A stretch of DNA of 64,000 bases from Planctomycetota bacterium (GTDB lineage Bacteria; Planctomycetota; UBA1135). The notes under the pieces were generated by a model. It was not told the DNA's origin, ran no database searches, and worked only from the letters and a program-made list of their open reading frames with translations. Below are positions 36,995 to 46,739 of this stretch, one piece after another. A program made the position numbers and the translations under genes. The stretch is taken from NCBI GenBank assembly GCA_027623295.1, contig JAQBXR010000014.1:1-64000 (forward strand), read 5' to 3'. Each line of letters starts with the position of its first letter. The stretch's first letter is position 1.

Positions 36995-37357
36995 TTAGGA
37001 AACCAGTAAGGTTTCGACCGAGTCCACAAGTTCTTCTCGAGTAAATGGCTTAAGCAAAGATGCACCCGCACCAAGCATACGTGCCGCACGCAAGTAAAAC
37101 TCTGCTCCCACGACACCGGACATGGCAATGATGCCCACATCAGGGTAAAGCTTGCGTATTTCCATGACCGTTTCAGCACCTTCCTTTTCAGGCATAACCA
37201 AATCGGTTAGGACTAAATCACACGAAGTCTTAGCGAGAACCTCCAATGCCTCGAAACCGTTACCTGCTTCCGCAGTTTCGTATCCAGCATCTTCCAGAAA
37301 AGCGCACGCAACACGACGCACATCTTCTTCGTCATCCACAACAAGAATTCTTTTCAT
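36995..37357 (-). CDS. Single-domain response regulator (CheY-like)
   Basis: 120 residues, a receiver domain only. ILVVDDEEDVRRVA gives the acidic pocket, LVLTDLVMPEKEG the phosphorylated Asp, IIAMSG the Ser/Thr switch and LLKPFTREELV the conserved Lys. It has no output domain, so it must act by binding a partner. No histidine kinase gene is adjacent. Confidence 0.93.
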   Translation of the reverse strand: MKRILVVDDEEDVRRVACAFLEDAGYETAEAGNGFEALEVLAKTSCDLVLTDLVMPEKEGAETVMEIRKLYPDVGIIAMSGVVGAEFYLRAARMLGAGASLLKPFTREELVDSVETLLVS

Positions 37358-37420
37358 GAAAGGCCGGAGGGGAGGGGGCCACGCAAGGAGGACAAAAAGC
37401 CCTGATTAGCATTCCTTTGA

Positions 37421-38146
37421 TTATCCACCAAGCGATACCGAGATGTCAAACCCCGATTGCAGGACTTTTGAAGGAACCCCTGGCTGGAACAAAGTAGCTG
37501 AGCCATGCTTCAAATGCACTTTCCCATTTTCGTTGCGTAAGAACGCACCCTCTTCGAGGCCAATCACCGGAGTCGGGTTCCTTTCATGGTATTCCCGGAT
37601 GCGATCTTCCCGCGTTTCACCAAAGTGTTCGACAAACTCTTCGCCATGCTTCGCCCAAATCTGACCGCCATAAAAGTGCGCATTCACCTGATAAGAAACT
37701 AAACCAAAGCTCTCGAAGGAGCTTGGATAAACAATCGGCATGTCATTGGTGGTCATCATGGTGGGACAAGCCACGTTGGTCCCCGCACTCACACCCATAT
37801 AAGGACAACCTTCTCGCACCAAAGCGCGCATGGGCTCGATTAAGCCTTCCTTGTGAATGCTATCGATTAGGCGGAAGGAGTTTCCACCACCGACATAAAC
37901 CGCCTCCGCCTGTTCCAGCGCTTTGCGCGCATCGGGAAACTCATGAATGCCGACTAGGTTGTACCCCCCATCAAAGCCATGTTGCTTCATGGCAACGACA
38001 TAAGCATCGTGGTCCTGCACGGCGTACGGAATAAACAGAATCGTAGAAACGGAAGGGCCAAAAAAGTCCTTCATTTCGTCGCGCAGGTTTTCGCGTCGCT
38101 CATCGGAACGAAACCCGCCACTTCCAAGGAGTACACGCATTCGCAA
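37421..38146 (-). CDS. pepE: Peptidase E (Asp-specific dipeptidase), S51 family
   Basis: 241 residues, close to the ~230 of enterobacterial PepE. The nucleophile Ser is in GVSAGTNVACPTM, preceded by VYVGGGNSFRLID, and NAHFYGGQ supplies the His region. The enzyme cleaves dipeptides with N-terminal Asp in the cytoplasm. Other S51 members act on cyanophycin, but the lack of extra domains and the length favour PepE. Confidence 0.92.
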   Translation of the reverse strand: MRMRVLLGSGGFRSDERRENLRDEMKDFFGPSVSTILFIPYAVQDHDAYVVAMKQHGFDGGYNLVGIHEFPDARKALEQAEAVYVGGGNSFRLIDSIHKEGLIEPMRALVREGCPYMGVSAGTNVACPTMMTTNDMPIVYPSSFESFGLVSYQVNAHFYGGQIWAKHGEEFVEHFGETREDRIREYHERNPTPVIGLEEGAFLRNENGKVHLKHGSATLFQPGVPSKVLQSGFDISVSLGG

Positions 38147-38176
38147 AGGATACGCCCGAATTGTTAGACTGCAACG

Positions 38177-38602
38177 ATGAAAGACTGGCTGCTGCTATTG
38201 CTGAGAATCGCTACGGGTGTTGGCCTGGCGTACTGGGCTGGTCACGACAAAGTTTTCGACCCCGATGCGCGTCAAGCCTATACAAGCTTACTGCATGACG
38301 CCGGCGTACCCGCTGCTGGAATTCTGACCATCCTATTCGGAGTCATTGAGTTCTTTGGATCGCTTTTCTTAGCCGCAGGGTTTTTCTTTCGGCAAGCTGC
38401 AGGCCTATTGCTGGTCGCCGTTGGCGGAAGTGCTGCCATCCAACTATTCGCCTTTGAGAAATCGGCTTCGGTGTTGTTCACCTACCACGATTTACAGGGC
38501 ATAGGCACCGGTTATTACCTGGTGGCTTGTGTAGTTTTACTCATCCTGGGTGCCGGGCGCATTTCCTTTGATGCTGGGCGCCGCACCATGCAGGCGGAGT
38601 AA
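38177..38602 (+). CDS. DoxX family membrane protein
   Basis: 141 residues with four membrane helices. The first carries LLLRIATGVGLAYWAGHDKVF, and later helices GIIEFFGSLFLAAGFF-like VIEFFGSLFLAAGFFF and AVGGSAAIQLFAF match DoxX/SURF4-type proteins. The biochemical role is unclear; relatives take part in redox or sulfur metabolism. It diverges from pepE with about 30 bases between the starts. Confidence 0.82.
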   Translation: MKDWLLLLLRIATGVGLAYWAGHDKVFDPDARQAYTSLLHDAGVPAAGILTILFGVIEFFGSLFLAAGFFFRQAAGLLLVAVGGSAAIQLFAFEKSASVLFTYHDLQGIGTGYYLVACVVLLILGAGRISFDAGRRTMQAE

Positions 38603-38640
38603 GCGCCTGCATGACAATCCGAAAGGCCTAGTGCCTACGC

Positions 38641-40107
38641 TTACTCGACGACTTCCATGGTGACATTGGAAACCTTGCCGTTCTGAACGGCTTCCAGCCA
38701 AACCGTGCGGCCAAACAAGGAGCCTGGAGGGACGATTGGGAAGGAAGCCTTGCCCGCTGCGTTTGCAGTCGTGGTTGCCGCAAGCGCCGGGCTATCCAGC
38801 ATGACGGTGACGCCAAGCTGCCCCACAGGGAACATGCCTACACCAGAAAGACTGAATGCCAAGAACACCGTTTGGCTCGCGGTACAACGCGCCACCTCAA
38901 TGGTGTCCGCAACCCCGGTGAATAAGTGAGGAACCTTCAGGTACATACCTTCTGGAACCACGCGCAACAAAGTGCTGCCCCTGCAGATGTAAAGTTCGCC
39001 ATCCATGTCGGTTCCGAGGGAGGAACCGGAGCCAACGATACCACTTTGGTTGGTGTGGTCAGTAAAGTTCGTCACGCCGCCCGCTTGGTTATAGCGGAAG
39101 GACCAGAGTTCGATGCTACAAGAATCGGTGAAGAAGTAGCGGCCTTGCATGGTGGACATGCTGCGCCCGCGGTAAGTCTCGGAGCCAATGATGGCGCATC
39201 GGAATGGATTGAAGCTGTGGCCGTACTCGTAAATAGGCAATTCCAATCCAGCCATGTTGCAGCCAGAGCTTGGGTTAAAGCAATGGTTACCTTCAATGAT
39301 GCGCCATCCGTAGTTCTCGCCACCGGGACTGCTTGCGGCCTGGAAGTGAACATACTCCCAAGCGTTTTGACCGACATCGGCAATGTAAAGGTCACCGGTT
39401 TCGCGGTCAAAGTTAAAGCGCCATGGGTTACGCAAACCTAATGCCCAAACTTCATCGGCAACACTACCGTTTCCAACGAATGGATTGGAGGCAGGAATGC
39501 TGTAGGGAAGACCGTTGTCGACATCGAGACGCAGCATTTTGCCAAGCAAGTTCAAACCGTTCTGTGCACGGTTGCCTGGGTCACCAGCACTTCCTCCATC
39601 TCCGGTACCAACATAAAGGTACCCATCTGGACCGAAACGAATGCAGCCACCATTATGATTTGAGAATGGTTGAGAAATCCCGAGGACGTTGGCTTGAGAA
39701 CTAACATTGGCCAAGTCCGGGTTCGCCGAAACGGTATAGCGATCCACGCGAGTGTCTCCAGCGTTGTTGGTGTAGTTGACATAGAACCAGCCATTGGTCG
39801 CATAGTCCGGGTGAAACGCCAAGCCGAGCAAGCCGCGTTCTCCGCTACCGTTGGTTAGGCCGGTGATATCCAAGTACGGGGTCGCCAACTTGACACCATT
39901 CTTGACGATGTAAATCCGACCGTTTTGGTCCACCACAAACAAGCGATCACGATCGCCAGGTGCGTAAGTCACCAGCAAAGAAGAGCCCAGTCCTGTGGCA
40001 ACAACCTCAGTGTCCAGAGGCACCTGAGCTTCGGCGTTATTGGTGAACGAAAATAAGCCCATGCAAATTGCAAGGCTGCGAAGTACGAATTGAGGTGTAA
40101 TTTTCAT
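38641..40107 (-). CDS. Exported PQQ-type sugar dehydrogenase with C-terminal module
   Basis: 488 residues from ATG 40107, which opens a signal peptide ending NAEAQ. The body is the six-bladed glucose/sorbosone dehydrogenase propeller: GERGLLGLAFHPDYATNG with the catalytic His, HNGGCIRFGPDGYLYVGTGDGG, VWALGLRNPWRFNFD, IADVGQNAWE. These enzymes use pyrroloquinoline quinone or are structural relatives of hedgehog-interacting proteins. After residue ~400 follows the ~85-residue beta module shared by other exported proteins here (LAATTTANAAGKASFPIVPPG, RTVWLEAVQ), probably for surface location. Confidence 0.9.
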   Translation of the reverse strand: MKITPQFVLRSLAICMGLFSFTNNAEAQVPLDTEVVATGLGSSLLVTYAPGDRDRLFVVDQNGRIYIVKNGVKLATPYLDITGLTNGSGERGLLGLAFHPDYATNGWFYVNYTNNAGDTRVDRYTVSANPDLANVSSQANVLGISQPFSNHNGGCIRFGPDGYLYVGTGDGGSAGDPGNRAQNGLNLLGKMLRLDVDNGLPYSIPASNPFVGNGSVADEVWALGLRNPWRFNFDRETGDLYIADVGQNAWEYVHFQAASSPGGENYGWRIIEGNHCFNPSSGCNMAGLELPIYEYGHSFNPFRCAIIGSETYRGRSMSTMQGRYFFTDSCSIELWSFRYNQAGGVTNFTDHTNQSGIVGSGSSLGTDMDGELYICRGSTLLRVVPEGMYLKVPHLFTGVADTIEVARCTASQTVFLAFSLSGVGMFPVGQLGVTVMLDSPALAATTTANAAGKASFPIVPPGSLFGRTVWLEAVQNGKVSNVTMEVVE

Positions 40108-40290
40108 GGCTGAGAGAAGGAAGCAAATGCCCGATTCCTGGAAGTTCGGGAGTAGGACGGCTGGAACCACTGCAGGTTCCTCGAACTGGCAAAGGCATAA
40201 GGTAAATTACCCGATTTTTAAGGCATTTGCGGCAAAAAAGTAGTGGTACAAGGCATATTGGCCTAAGGACTGCTCCCGGCCCCCTTTCCG

Positions 40291-40815
40291 ATGAAAACCA
40301 CTCCCCTACTTTTTCTCCTTACAAGCCTTACCATTTGCTCTTGCGCTACCGAACAAAACACGAGCGGGGAAACTCAAGCGGCCATGGAGCCCACCGTTTC
40401 CGGCCCCCCTGCCGTAGATGAGGATGGCTTTGTCCAGCTTTCGGAGGACGAATGGCGTCAGCGCCTGACTCCAGAACAGTTCAAGGTCACCCGCCAAGCC
40501 GGCACCGAGCGCGCCTTCAGCGGAATCTACTGGGATGAACTCGCCACTGGCACCTATGAATGTGTGGGATGCGCTCTACCCTTGTTCGATTCAGCAACGA
40601 AGTACAAGTCCGGCACCGGTTGGCCGAGCTTCTGGCAGCCCGTGGCCTCCAATGCGGTTAAGGAAGTCGACGACAGCAGCCTTTTCACCACGCGCACCGA
40701 AATAGTTTGCAGCCGCTGCGAAGCACACCTCGGGCACGTTTTCGACGACGGTCCGCGCCCAACGGGCTTACGTTATTGCATGAATTCCGCAGCGCTGAAC
40801 CTGATCGAGAAGTAG
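40291..40815 (+). CDS. msrB: Peptide-methionine (R)-S-oxide reductase, lipoprotein form
   Basis: 174 residues. A lipoprotein signal (TICSC) and an acidic linker precede the MsrB domain, which starts near residue 50 (LSEDEWRQRLTPEQFKVTRQ). Two CxxC zinc pairs (CVGC, CSRC) and HLGHVFDDGPRPTGLRYCMNS with the catalytic Cys are intact. This copy uses Cys, not Sec, at the active site. It repairs oxidised methionine in envelope proteins. Confidence 0.95.
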   Translation: MKTTPLLFLLTSLTICSCATEQNTSGETQAAMEPTVSGPPAVDEDGFVQLSEDEWRQRLTPEQFKVTRQAGTERAFSGIYWDELATGTYECVGCALPLFDSATKYKSGTGWPSFWQPVASNAVKEVDDSSLFTTRTEIVCSRCEAHLGHVFDDGPRPTGLRYCMNSAALNLIEK

Positions 40816-40854
40816 CCCGCGTGAGTGGGCCATTTTCACACAGGCCTATGAAAA

Positions 40855-40883
40855 AAACCAGCGACCTTTACGATCACTGGTTT
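40855..40883 (-). terminator. Terminator-like hairpin in convergent gap
   Basis: AAACCAG (40855-40861) and CTGGTTT (40877-40883) form a stem with a short inner extension. Seven A at 40851-40857 read as a U-run on the minus strand, the direction of the L11 methyltransferase gene. Confidence 0.6.
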
Positions 40884-40983
40884 CCTTTCCCCTTGCTACT
40901 TAATCGGGAGCCGCCATCCCCTGCGGCTGTCCGAACTAGGATTAACCCATACGCAGCATATTTTCCATCGGCGCATGAATGGC

Positions 40984-41038
40984 TTTCCTTAAGGAAAAAT
41001 TGAAATATTTTTGCTCGTTTCTGAATACTTACGTAAGT
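40984..41038. repeat. Two perfect palindromes in an AT-rich convergent gap
   Basis: TTTCCTTAAGGAAA (40984-40997) and ACTTACGTAAGT (41027-41038) are exact palindromes 29 bases apart in a locally AT-rich 240-base gap between the 3' ends of msrB and prmA. They look like protein-binding sites but do not face any promoter. No other feature is seen in the gap besides the terminator-like hairpin. Confidence 0.4.
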
Positions 41039-41055
41039 CAATATATGGAAAAGGC

Positions 41056-41994
41056 TTATGGCTTGAACCAAATTCCGGCCCGCCACCGTCCACGCTCTAG
41101 TTTCTGTTCCAGCTGCAAACCTTTACTCGCGAAGGCGTCGCAAGTTGCTTGCCAATGCACGTCCAAAATCCCGCCGGCAAAGAGCTTTCCTTGAGGAGCC
41201 ACTAACTGGGCCAGATCCCGAGCACCATCTTGCAGGAGGTCGGCGACAAGATTCGCCATGACTGCTGGCCAGGTGCCGCGCGCGGTTTCATACCCGCCAC
41301 GCCAGAACTGACATTGTGTGCCAACTCCATTGGCACGCGCGGTCTTGGCGGCCTGTGGGGCACTTTGCGGATCCGGATCCATGCCCACGACTTCCTTCAC
41401 CCCGCGCAAAGCTGCTGCAACTGCCAAGATTCCAGAACCTGAACCAACATCTAGCAAGCGGATTGGTGGATTGTCTTTACACCACTCGGTGAGGACCTTG
41501 AGCGCCAAACGAGTGCTGGCGTGTCCACCGGTACCAAAAGCAGAGCCCGCGAAGAGCGTCAGGGGGATATCCGCGGGCCGCAGGGTGAGGCCTTCGCGAG
41601 GGTGGAAGTCGGCATGGATGACGTAGCCCGCACATCGGAAGGGGCGCCAGCTGGCTTGCCACAGGGCTTCGGAGTCGGTTTCGGTGGCATCATGCTCCTC
41701 CTGGTCAATACACCACTGATCTGCGTTCAATCCCCAAGCTTCGAACCAACTTTGCACGATGGCGACGACCTCTTTACTGCCTTCTGTACTTGTAAGCAGC
41801 CGGACTTCGCATGCTCGGCTCGGATCCTCAGCGTCGGAGGCCAAAGCGCCTGGTGCATAGGTACTTTCCGCCACCGCACGACCTAGCCCTTGTGCTTCGA
41901 GCAGGGCAACCAGAGTTTCATCCCAGGTATTCGGAATCTGAAACCGCAGTAGGGTTTGGTTGGAGTCGGATTTGGAGCGCGCAGATTTGGTCAC
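41056..41994 (-). CDS. prmA: Ribosomal protein L11 methyltransferase
   Basis: 312 residues, the usual length. A variable N-terminal domain is followed by the class I methyltransferase core: GTGGHASTRLAL, RLLDVGSGSGILAVAAA (SAM-binding), VVGMDPDPQS, VMANLVADLLQDGA (NLxA-type motif) and LFAGGILDVH. It trimethylates ribosomal protein L11. Its start faces nth across about 20 bases. Confidence 0.92.
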   Translation of the reverse strand: MTKSARSKSDSNQTLLRFQIPNTWDETLVALLEAQGLGRAVAESTYAPGALASDAEDPSRACEVRLLTSTEGSKEVVAIVQSWFEAWGLNADQWCIDQEEHDATETDSEALWQASWRPFRCAGYVIHADFHPREGLTLRPADIPLTLFAGSAFGTGGHASTRLALKVLTEWCKDNPPIRLLDVGSGSGILAVAAALRGVKEVVGMDPDPQSAPQAAKTARANGVGTQCQFWRGGYETARGTWPAVMANLVADLLQDGARDLAQLVAPQGKLFAGGILDVHWQATCDAFASKGLQLEQKLERGRWRAGIWFKP

Positions 41995-42015
41995 GTAGGT
42001 CTACCATAGCCGCCG

Positions 42016-42720
42016 ATGGCGACGCCCACCCGACCCCGGAAGCAGAATCCGGATTTCCCCACGCGCGAAAGTTTGGCCTCGATGCGCGCGCGTGCCGAAC
42101 GGGTACTCGAGCGATTACACGAAGGTTATCCCAACTCAAAAACCGCGCTCGATTGGGAAACTCCGTTCCAGCTGCTCATTGCAACGATGCTGTCCGCGCA
42201 ATGCACCGATGTCCTGGTAAACAAGGTCACGCCAAGTCTGTTTGCCGCATATCCCACGCCCGAAAGGATGGCGGATGCTGCGCAAGAGCATTTGCAGGAT
42301 CTTGTGAAGCGGACAAACTTCTTCCGCAACAAGTCTAAGAACATGTTGTTGACCGCAATTCGTATTCGCGATGTCTTTGGTGGGGAGGTGCCGTGCAAAA
42401 TGGAAGACTTGATCAGCCTGCCCGGTGTCGCGCGCAAAACCGCGAACTGCGTATTAGGAACCGCCTTTGGCATCAAGGTCGGCGTTGTGGTGGACACTCA
42501 CGTCGGCCGGATTGCCCGACGTATGGGATTCACCAAACAAATGGACCCGGTGGCGGTGGAGAAGGATCTGGTCAAGGTCTTTCCGCAGGAAGATTGGGTG
42601 TACCTCAGCCACTCCTGGATTGACCATGGGCGCGCTATTTGCACCGCGCGCAGGGCCAAGTGCAGTGAGTGCCATATGGCCCAAATCTGCCCGCGGCGCG
42701 TGGAAGGCGTCTCCAGCTAG
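42016..42720 (+). CDS. nth: Endonuclease III
   Basis: 234 residues. The helix-hairpin-helix LPGVARKTANCVL holds the catalytic Lys, and VVVDTHVGRIARRMGF the catalytic Asp. The C-terminus shows the [4Fe-4S] pattern C-x6-C-x2-C-x5-C (CTARRAKCSECHMAQIC). It removes oxidised pyrimidines from DNA and cuts the abasic strand. A basic N-terminal tail is slightly longer than in E. coli. Confidence 0.96.
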   Translation: MATPTRPRKQNPDFPTRESLASMRARAERVLERLHEGYPNSKTALDWETPFQLLIATMLSAQCTDVLVNKVTPSLFAAYPTPERMADAAQEHLQDLVKRTNFFRNKSKNMLLTAIRIRDVFGGEVPCKMEDLISLPGVARKTANCVLGTAFGIKVGVVVDTHVGRIARRMGFTKQMDPVAVEKDLVKVFPQEDWVYLSHSWIDHGRAICTARRAKCSECHMAQICPRRVEGVSS

Positions 42721-42786
42721 GCCTCAGTGCCCCCAAGGCGGCTAACCAGTTGACGTTAGCTGGCAATAAAGGGTAAGCTACAGCCC

Positions 42787-43191
42787 ATGGTGCCCGAGCC
42801 TACTACCTACGACATCGCCGAACTCGCCAGCATTGCCGGCGTAAGTTCACGGACGATTCGTTACTACGGGGAGCTTGATTTACTCAAAGCCTCCTCCCGT
42901 GGGCCCGGTGGACGTCGTCGTTTTGGCACCGATGCCGCGGAACGCCTGCGGTTTATTTCGCGCCTGAAAACCTTGGGCATGAGCCTGGAAGAAATCGGCG
43001 AGCTCAATCGCAGTTTCGACCTCGGCGCCACGCCAGCCATGTTGAAGCACCTCGACTCCTTGCTCGAGGTGCGCTTGCAAGAAGTCACCGACCGGATTCG
43101 TGATATGCGCGATCTGGAATTTGACCTGCAAACCTACCGTAATCGCATCCGCGGAAAATCGAACCCGGAATCGGGAGACCTAGCCTCATGA
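42787..43191 (+). CDS. MerR family transcriptional regulator of the icmF operon
   Basis: 134 residues. The winged-helix DNA-binding domain is typical ([26 protein letters not shown], then [30 protein letters not shown]) and is followed by a dimerisation helix. There is no metal-binding Cys cluster, so it is not of the mercury/copper kind. Its TGA stop overlaps the icmF ATG by four bases, which couples the two genes and suggests that it controls the mutase, as short-chain/branched-chain acid MerR regulators do elsewhere. Confidence 0.9.
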   Translation: MVPEPTTYDIAELASIAGVSSRTIRYYGELDLLKASSRGPGGRRRFGTDAAERLRFISRLKTLGMSLEEIGELNRSFDLGATPAMLKHLDSLLEVRLQEVTDRIRDMRDLEFDLQTYRNRIRGKSNPESGDLAS

Positions 43192-46100
43192 ATCCTTCGA
43201 CCAAAAAAGAATCCACCACCGAAGCTCCGTTTGAGTTGAAGAACAAATTGCGTTTCGTCACCGCAGCCTCGCTGTTCGACGGACACGATGCTGCCATCAA
43301 CATCATGCGTCGCATCTTGCAGCAAGAAGGTGGCGAGATTATTCACCTTGGGCATAACCGCAGCGTGGAAGAGATTGTGGAAGCGGCCATCGAGGAAGAT
43401 GTTCAAGGTATTGCAATCTCTTCTTACCAAGGTGGGCATGTTGAGTTCTTCGAGTACATGGTCGACCTGTTGAAGGAGCGCGGCTGTGGACACATTAAAG
43501 TGTTTGGCGGCGGTGGTGGCACCATAACCGATGCCGAGATCAAGCACTTGCAGTCCTATGGTGTGGAACGTCTTTACTCGGTTGAGGACGGCCGCATGAT
43601 GGGCTTGGTCGGCATGATCCGCGACATGATGCAACGCGCCGACTTCTCCACGGTGGAAGCCACCGACCATTTCCCAGAAGGCCTGGTTGGACGTCAGTCC
43701 CCCGCCTTAGCCAAAGCCATCACTTGGATTGAAAAGCTGCACGGAGAAGATGCGCCGGCAGATTCGGAAGCGCGCTTGACCGACACACGTAAGAAGTTGG
43801 CAGAAATGACGCCCACTCCAAAGCCGCTGGTGATTGGCATTACAGGAACCGGTGGCGCAGGCAAGTCTTCGCTTACCGATGAATTGATACGACGTTATTT
43901 AGACCGTTTCCCGGACCGATCAATTGGAATTTTGTCGGTCGACCCAAGCCGCCGTCGCACCGGTGGTGCTTTGCTTGGCGACCGCATTCGCATGAACGCC
44001 GCCAAAGGTCCACGCGTATTTATGCGCTCCATGGCCACCCGCCAGGCGAACTCCGCGACTTCCGCATCGGTACGCGACGCCCTGCAAGCGATGGCTGCGG
44101 CAGGCCATGACATGCTTCTTTTAGAAACCGCCGGCATTGGCCAGAGCGATTCTGCAGTCACCGACCTATGTGATCTTTCGCTTTATGTCATGACGCCTGA
44201 GTTTGGCGCGCCAACCCAACTCGAGAAAATCGACATGCTCGATTTTGCCGATGGTGTGGTACTCAATAAGGCTGACAAGCGCGGTGCCAAAGATGCACAA
44301 CGCGAAGTTGCGAAAACCTACCAACGCAACCGTAACTTGTTCGACCAACCGATTGAAGACATGCCAGTCTTCCTCACTTCGGCAAGTCGCTTCGGCGATG
44401 TCGGTGTGGACACTTTGTTCCAATGGTTGATGACCAAGGTCGATGCAAAGTCCGAGCGCTCTTGGGATCCGGGAGTACAGGTTTTGCGTGACCAAAAAAT
44501 TCCGACCGTGGTTCCTACCGATCGCATTCGGTACTTATCGGAAATCGCAGCCGCAGTCCGCAAGCACAAGCAGGGCACCCAATCCCACGCCGACATGGCC
44601 GGTCGCGCCGATGCCCTCGCTCGCAGTTTGCGTGAATTCGGCGACACGGTCCCTCCACTGAACGAAGACTACTCCTCCGATGCCTTGGTAGATTCCAATG
44701 CTGACCCGGTGGTTCTGGTTCTGCGCCAACGCTATCACGAAGTGGTACGCGAGATGGACTCCACTCTGCGCAACCGGTTAGCAAACTGGCACAAGACCCG
44801 CGAACAATACGCAGCTGATTACTTCGTCTATCAAGTGCGTGGACGCGATATCAAAGTTTCGGCGCAACACAAAACCTTGTCCGGTTCTCGCGTGCCAAAG
44901 GTTTCTCTTCCGGTCACGAAGAGTTGGGAAGACCTCGCAAGATGGTTTGGTTTAGAAAACTTGCCGGGTGAGTACCCCTACACCGCTGGCGTATTCCCAT
45001 TCAAGCGCACCGGAGAAGATCCAACCCGCATGTTTGCCGGGGAAGGTCCAGCCGAACGCACCAACCAACGTTTCCATTACGTCAGCCAAGGGCAACCAGC
45101 TGCACGTCTCTCCACCGCCTTCGACTCGGTCACCCTTTACGGGGAAGACCCAGCCATGCGCCCAGACATCTACGGCAAAGTCGGTAACTCCGGCGTTTCC
45201 ATCTGTTCACTTGACGACGTCAAACGCCTCTACTCCGGCTTTGACCTTTGCTCGCCCACCACTTCGGTCTCGATGACCATCAACGGACCTGCACCGATGG
45301 TCCTGGCTTTCTTCCTGAATGCTGCCATCGACCAACAGGTTGAACGGCGCTTAAAGGAAACCGGCCGTTGGGAAGCTGCGGAGCAAACGATCAAGCAACT
45401 GTGTAACGGTAAGCCTCCGATTTATCGTGGCGAACTCCCGCCCGGCAACGATGGCTTCGGCCTCGGCACCTTAGGCGTAAGTGGTGACAAGCTACTTCCA
45501 GCCGAAGAGTACGCAGCGATTCGCAATGCAGCCCTAACCTCCGTGCGCGGTACTGTGCAGGCCGACATCCTGAAGGAAGATCAAGCGCAGAACACCTGCA
45601 TCTTCAGCACTGAGTTTGCCTTAAAACTCATGGGCGACACCCAAGAGTTCTTTGTTGAAAATTTGGTGCGTAACTTTTACTCGGTTTCCATCTCTGGGTA
45701 TCACATTGCAGAAGCCGGGGCGAACCCGATTTCACAGCTCGCCTTCACTCTGGCGAACGGCTTCACGTTCGTGGAGTACTACCGTGCACGTGGCCTAGAC
45801 GTGGACACCTTCGCACCCAACCTCTCCTTCTTCTTTAGCAATGGCCTAGATGCGGAGTACTCGGTGATCGGACGTGTTGCACGGCGGATTTGGGCGGTTG
45901 CCATGAAGGACTTGTATGGCGCAAGTGAACGCTCGCAAAAGCTGAAGTACCACATTCAAACCAGTGGACGTTCCTTGCACGCGCAGGAGATTGACTTCAA
46001 CGACATTCGCACCACCCTGCAGGCCTTGTATGCGATTTACGACAACTGTCAAAGCTTACACACCAATGCCTACGACGAGGCCATTACTACGCCTACCGAA

Positions 46101-46649
46101 GAATCGGTACGTCGGGCATTGGCAATCCAGCTCATTATTAACCGTGAACTGGGTGAAGCCAAAAACGAGAATCCACTGCAGGGTAGCTTTATCATCGAAG
46201 AGCTCACGGAGTTAGTCGAAGAAGCCGTGCTCCGGGAGTTCGAGCGCCTCACGGATCGTGGTGGTGTGCTTGGCGCTATGGAAACTATGTACCAACGTGG
46301 CAAGATTCAGGAAGAGAGCATGCATTATGAAATGCAAAAGCACAGTGGCGAACTTCCGATTGTGGGTGTAAATACTTTCCTCAATCCTGCTGCTGGCGAT
46401 GGTTCGGTGGTTGAGGTTGATTTGATTCGCTCCACCGAGCAAGAGAAGAACGATCAAGTGCAGCAGGTCGCAGACCTACGCAACCTCCACCGCGCAGATT
46501 CTGAGCAAGCACTTGCTCGACTCAGCGAAGCGGCAGAGAGTCATCAGAACGTGTTCTCGGAAATGATGGAAGCGGTCAAGGTTTGTACGCTAGGCCAAAT
46601 CAGCAACACGCTTTATGAAGTCGGTGGTCAATACCGCCGCAACATGTAA
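43188..46649 (+). CDS. icmF: Fused isobutyryl-CoA mutase (IcmF)
   Basis: 1153 residues. An N-terminal B12-binding domain ([18 protein letters not shown], with the base-off His, then [11 protein letters not shown]) is joined to a MeaB-like GTPase chaperone ([18 protein letters not shown]-loop near residue 220, [15 protein letters not shown]) and a mutase TIM barrel ([34 protein letters not shown]). This order is that of IcmF, which interconverts isobutyryl-CoA and n-butyryl-CoA using adenosylcobalamin. The barrel text with PFKRTGEDP rather than the methylmalonyl-CoA mutase version supports IcmF. It links valine and butyrate metabolism. Confidence 0.95.
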   Translation: MNPSTKKESTTEAPFELKNKLRFVTAASLFDGHDAAINIMRRILQQEGGEIIHLGHNRSVEEIVEAAIEEDVQGIAISSYQGGHVEFFEYMVDLLKERGCGHIKVFGGGGGTITDAEIKHLQSYGVERLYSVEDGRMMGLVGMIRDMMQRADFSTVEATDHFPEGLVGRQSPALAKAITWIEKLHGEDAPADSEARLTDTRKKLAEMTPTPKPLVIGITGTGGAGKSSLTDELIRRYLDRFPDRSIGILSVDPSRRRTGGALLGDRIRMNAAKGPRVFMRSMATRQANSATSASVRDALQAMAAAGHDMLLLETAGIGQSDSAVTDLCDLSLYVMTPEFGAPTQLEKIDMLDFADGVVLNKADKRGAKDAQREVAKTYQRNRNLFDQPIEDMPVFLTSASRFGDVGVDTLFQWLMTKVDAKSERSWDPGVQVLRDQKIPTVVPTDRIRYLSEIAAAVRKHKQGTQSHADMAGRADALARSLREFGDTVPPLNEDYSSDALVDSNADPVVLVLRQRYHEVVREMDSTLRNRLANWHKTREQYAADYFVYQVRGRDIKVSAQHKTLSGSRVPKVSLPVTKSWEDLARWFGLENLPGEYPYTAGVFPFKRTGEDPTRMFAGEGPAERTNQRFHYVSQGQPAARLSTAFDSVTLYGEDPAMRPDIYGKVGNSGVSICSLDDVKRLYSGFDLCSPTTSVSMTINGPAPMVLAFFLNAAIDQQVERRLKETGRWEAAEQTIKQLCNGKPPIYRGELPPGNDGFGLGTLGVSGDKLLPAEEYAAIRNAALTSVRGTVQADILKEDQAQNTCIFSTEFALKLMGDTQEFFVENLVRNFYSVSISGYHIAEAGANPISQLAFTLANGFTFVEYYRARGLDVDTFAPNLSFFFSNGLDAEYSVIGRVARRIWAVAMKDLYGASERSQKLKYHIQTSGRSLHAQEIDFNDIRTTLQALYAIYDNCQSLHTNAYDEAITTPTEESVRRALAIQLIINRELGEAKNENPLQGSFIIEELTELVEEAVLREFERLTDRGGVLGAMETMYQRGKIQEESMHYEMQKHSGELPIVGVNTFLNPAAGDGSVVEVDLIRSTEQEKNDQVQQVADLRNLHRADSEQALARLSEAAESHQNVFSEMMEAVKVCTLGQISNTLYEVGGQYRRNM

Positions 46650-46674
46650 GCGCCTTTGTCTGCCGCTAGGCCAT

Positions 46675-46703
46675 AAAAAAAGCCCCGGTGATTTCTCACC
46701 GGG
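46675..46703 (-). terminator. Terminator in convergent gap (strong on minus strand)
   Basis: CCCGGTGA (46684-46691), TTTC loop, TCACCGGG (46696-46703). Seven A at 46675-46681 become a U-run for the minus-strand exported protein gene. The hairpin may also help end icmF. Confidence 0.85.
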
Positions 46704-46739
46704 ACTTAAGGAAGGAACGAATCCTTCGTGTGGGTTTGC

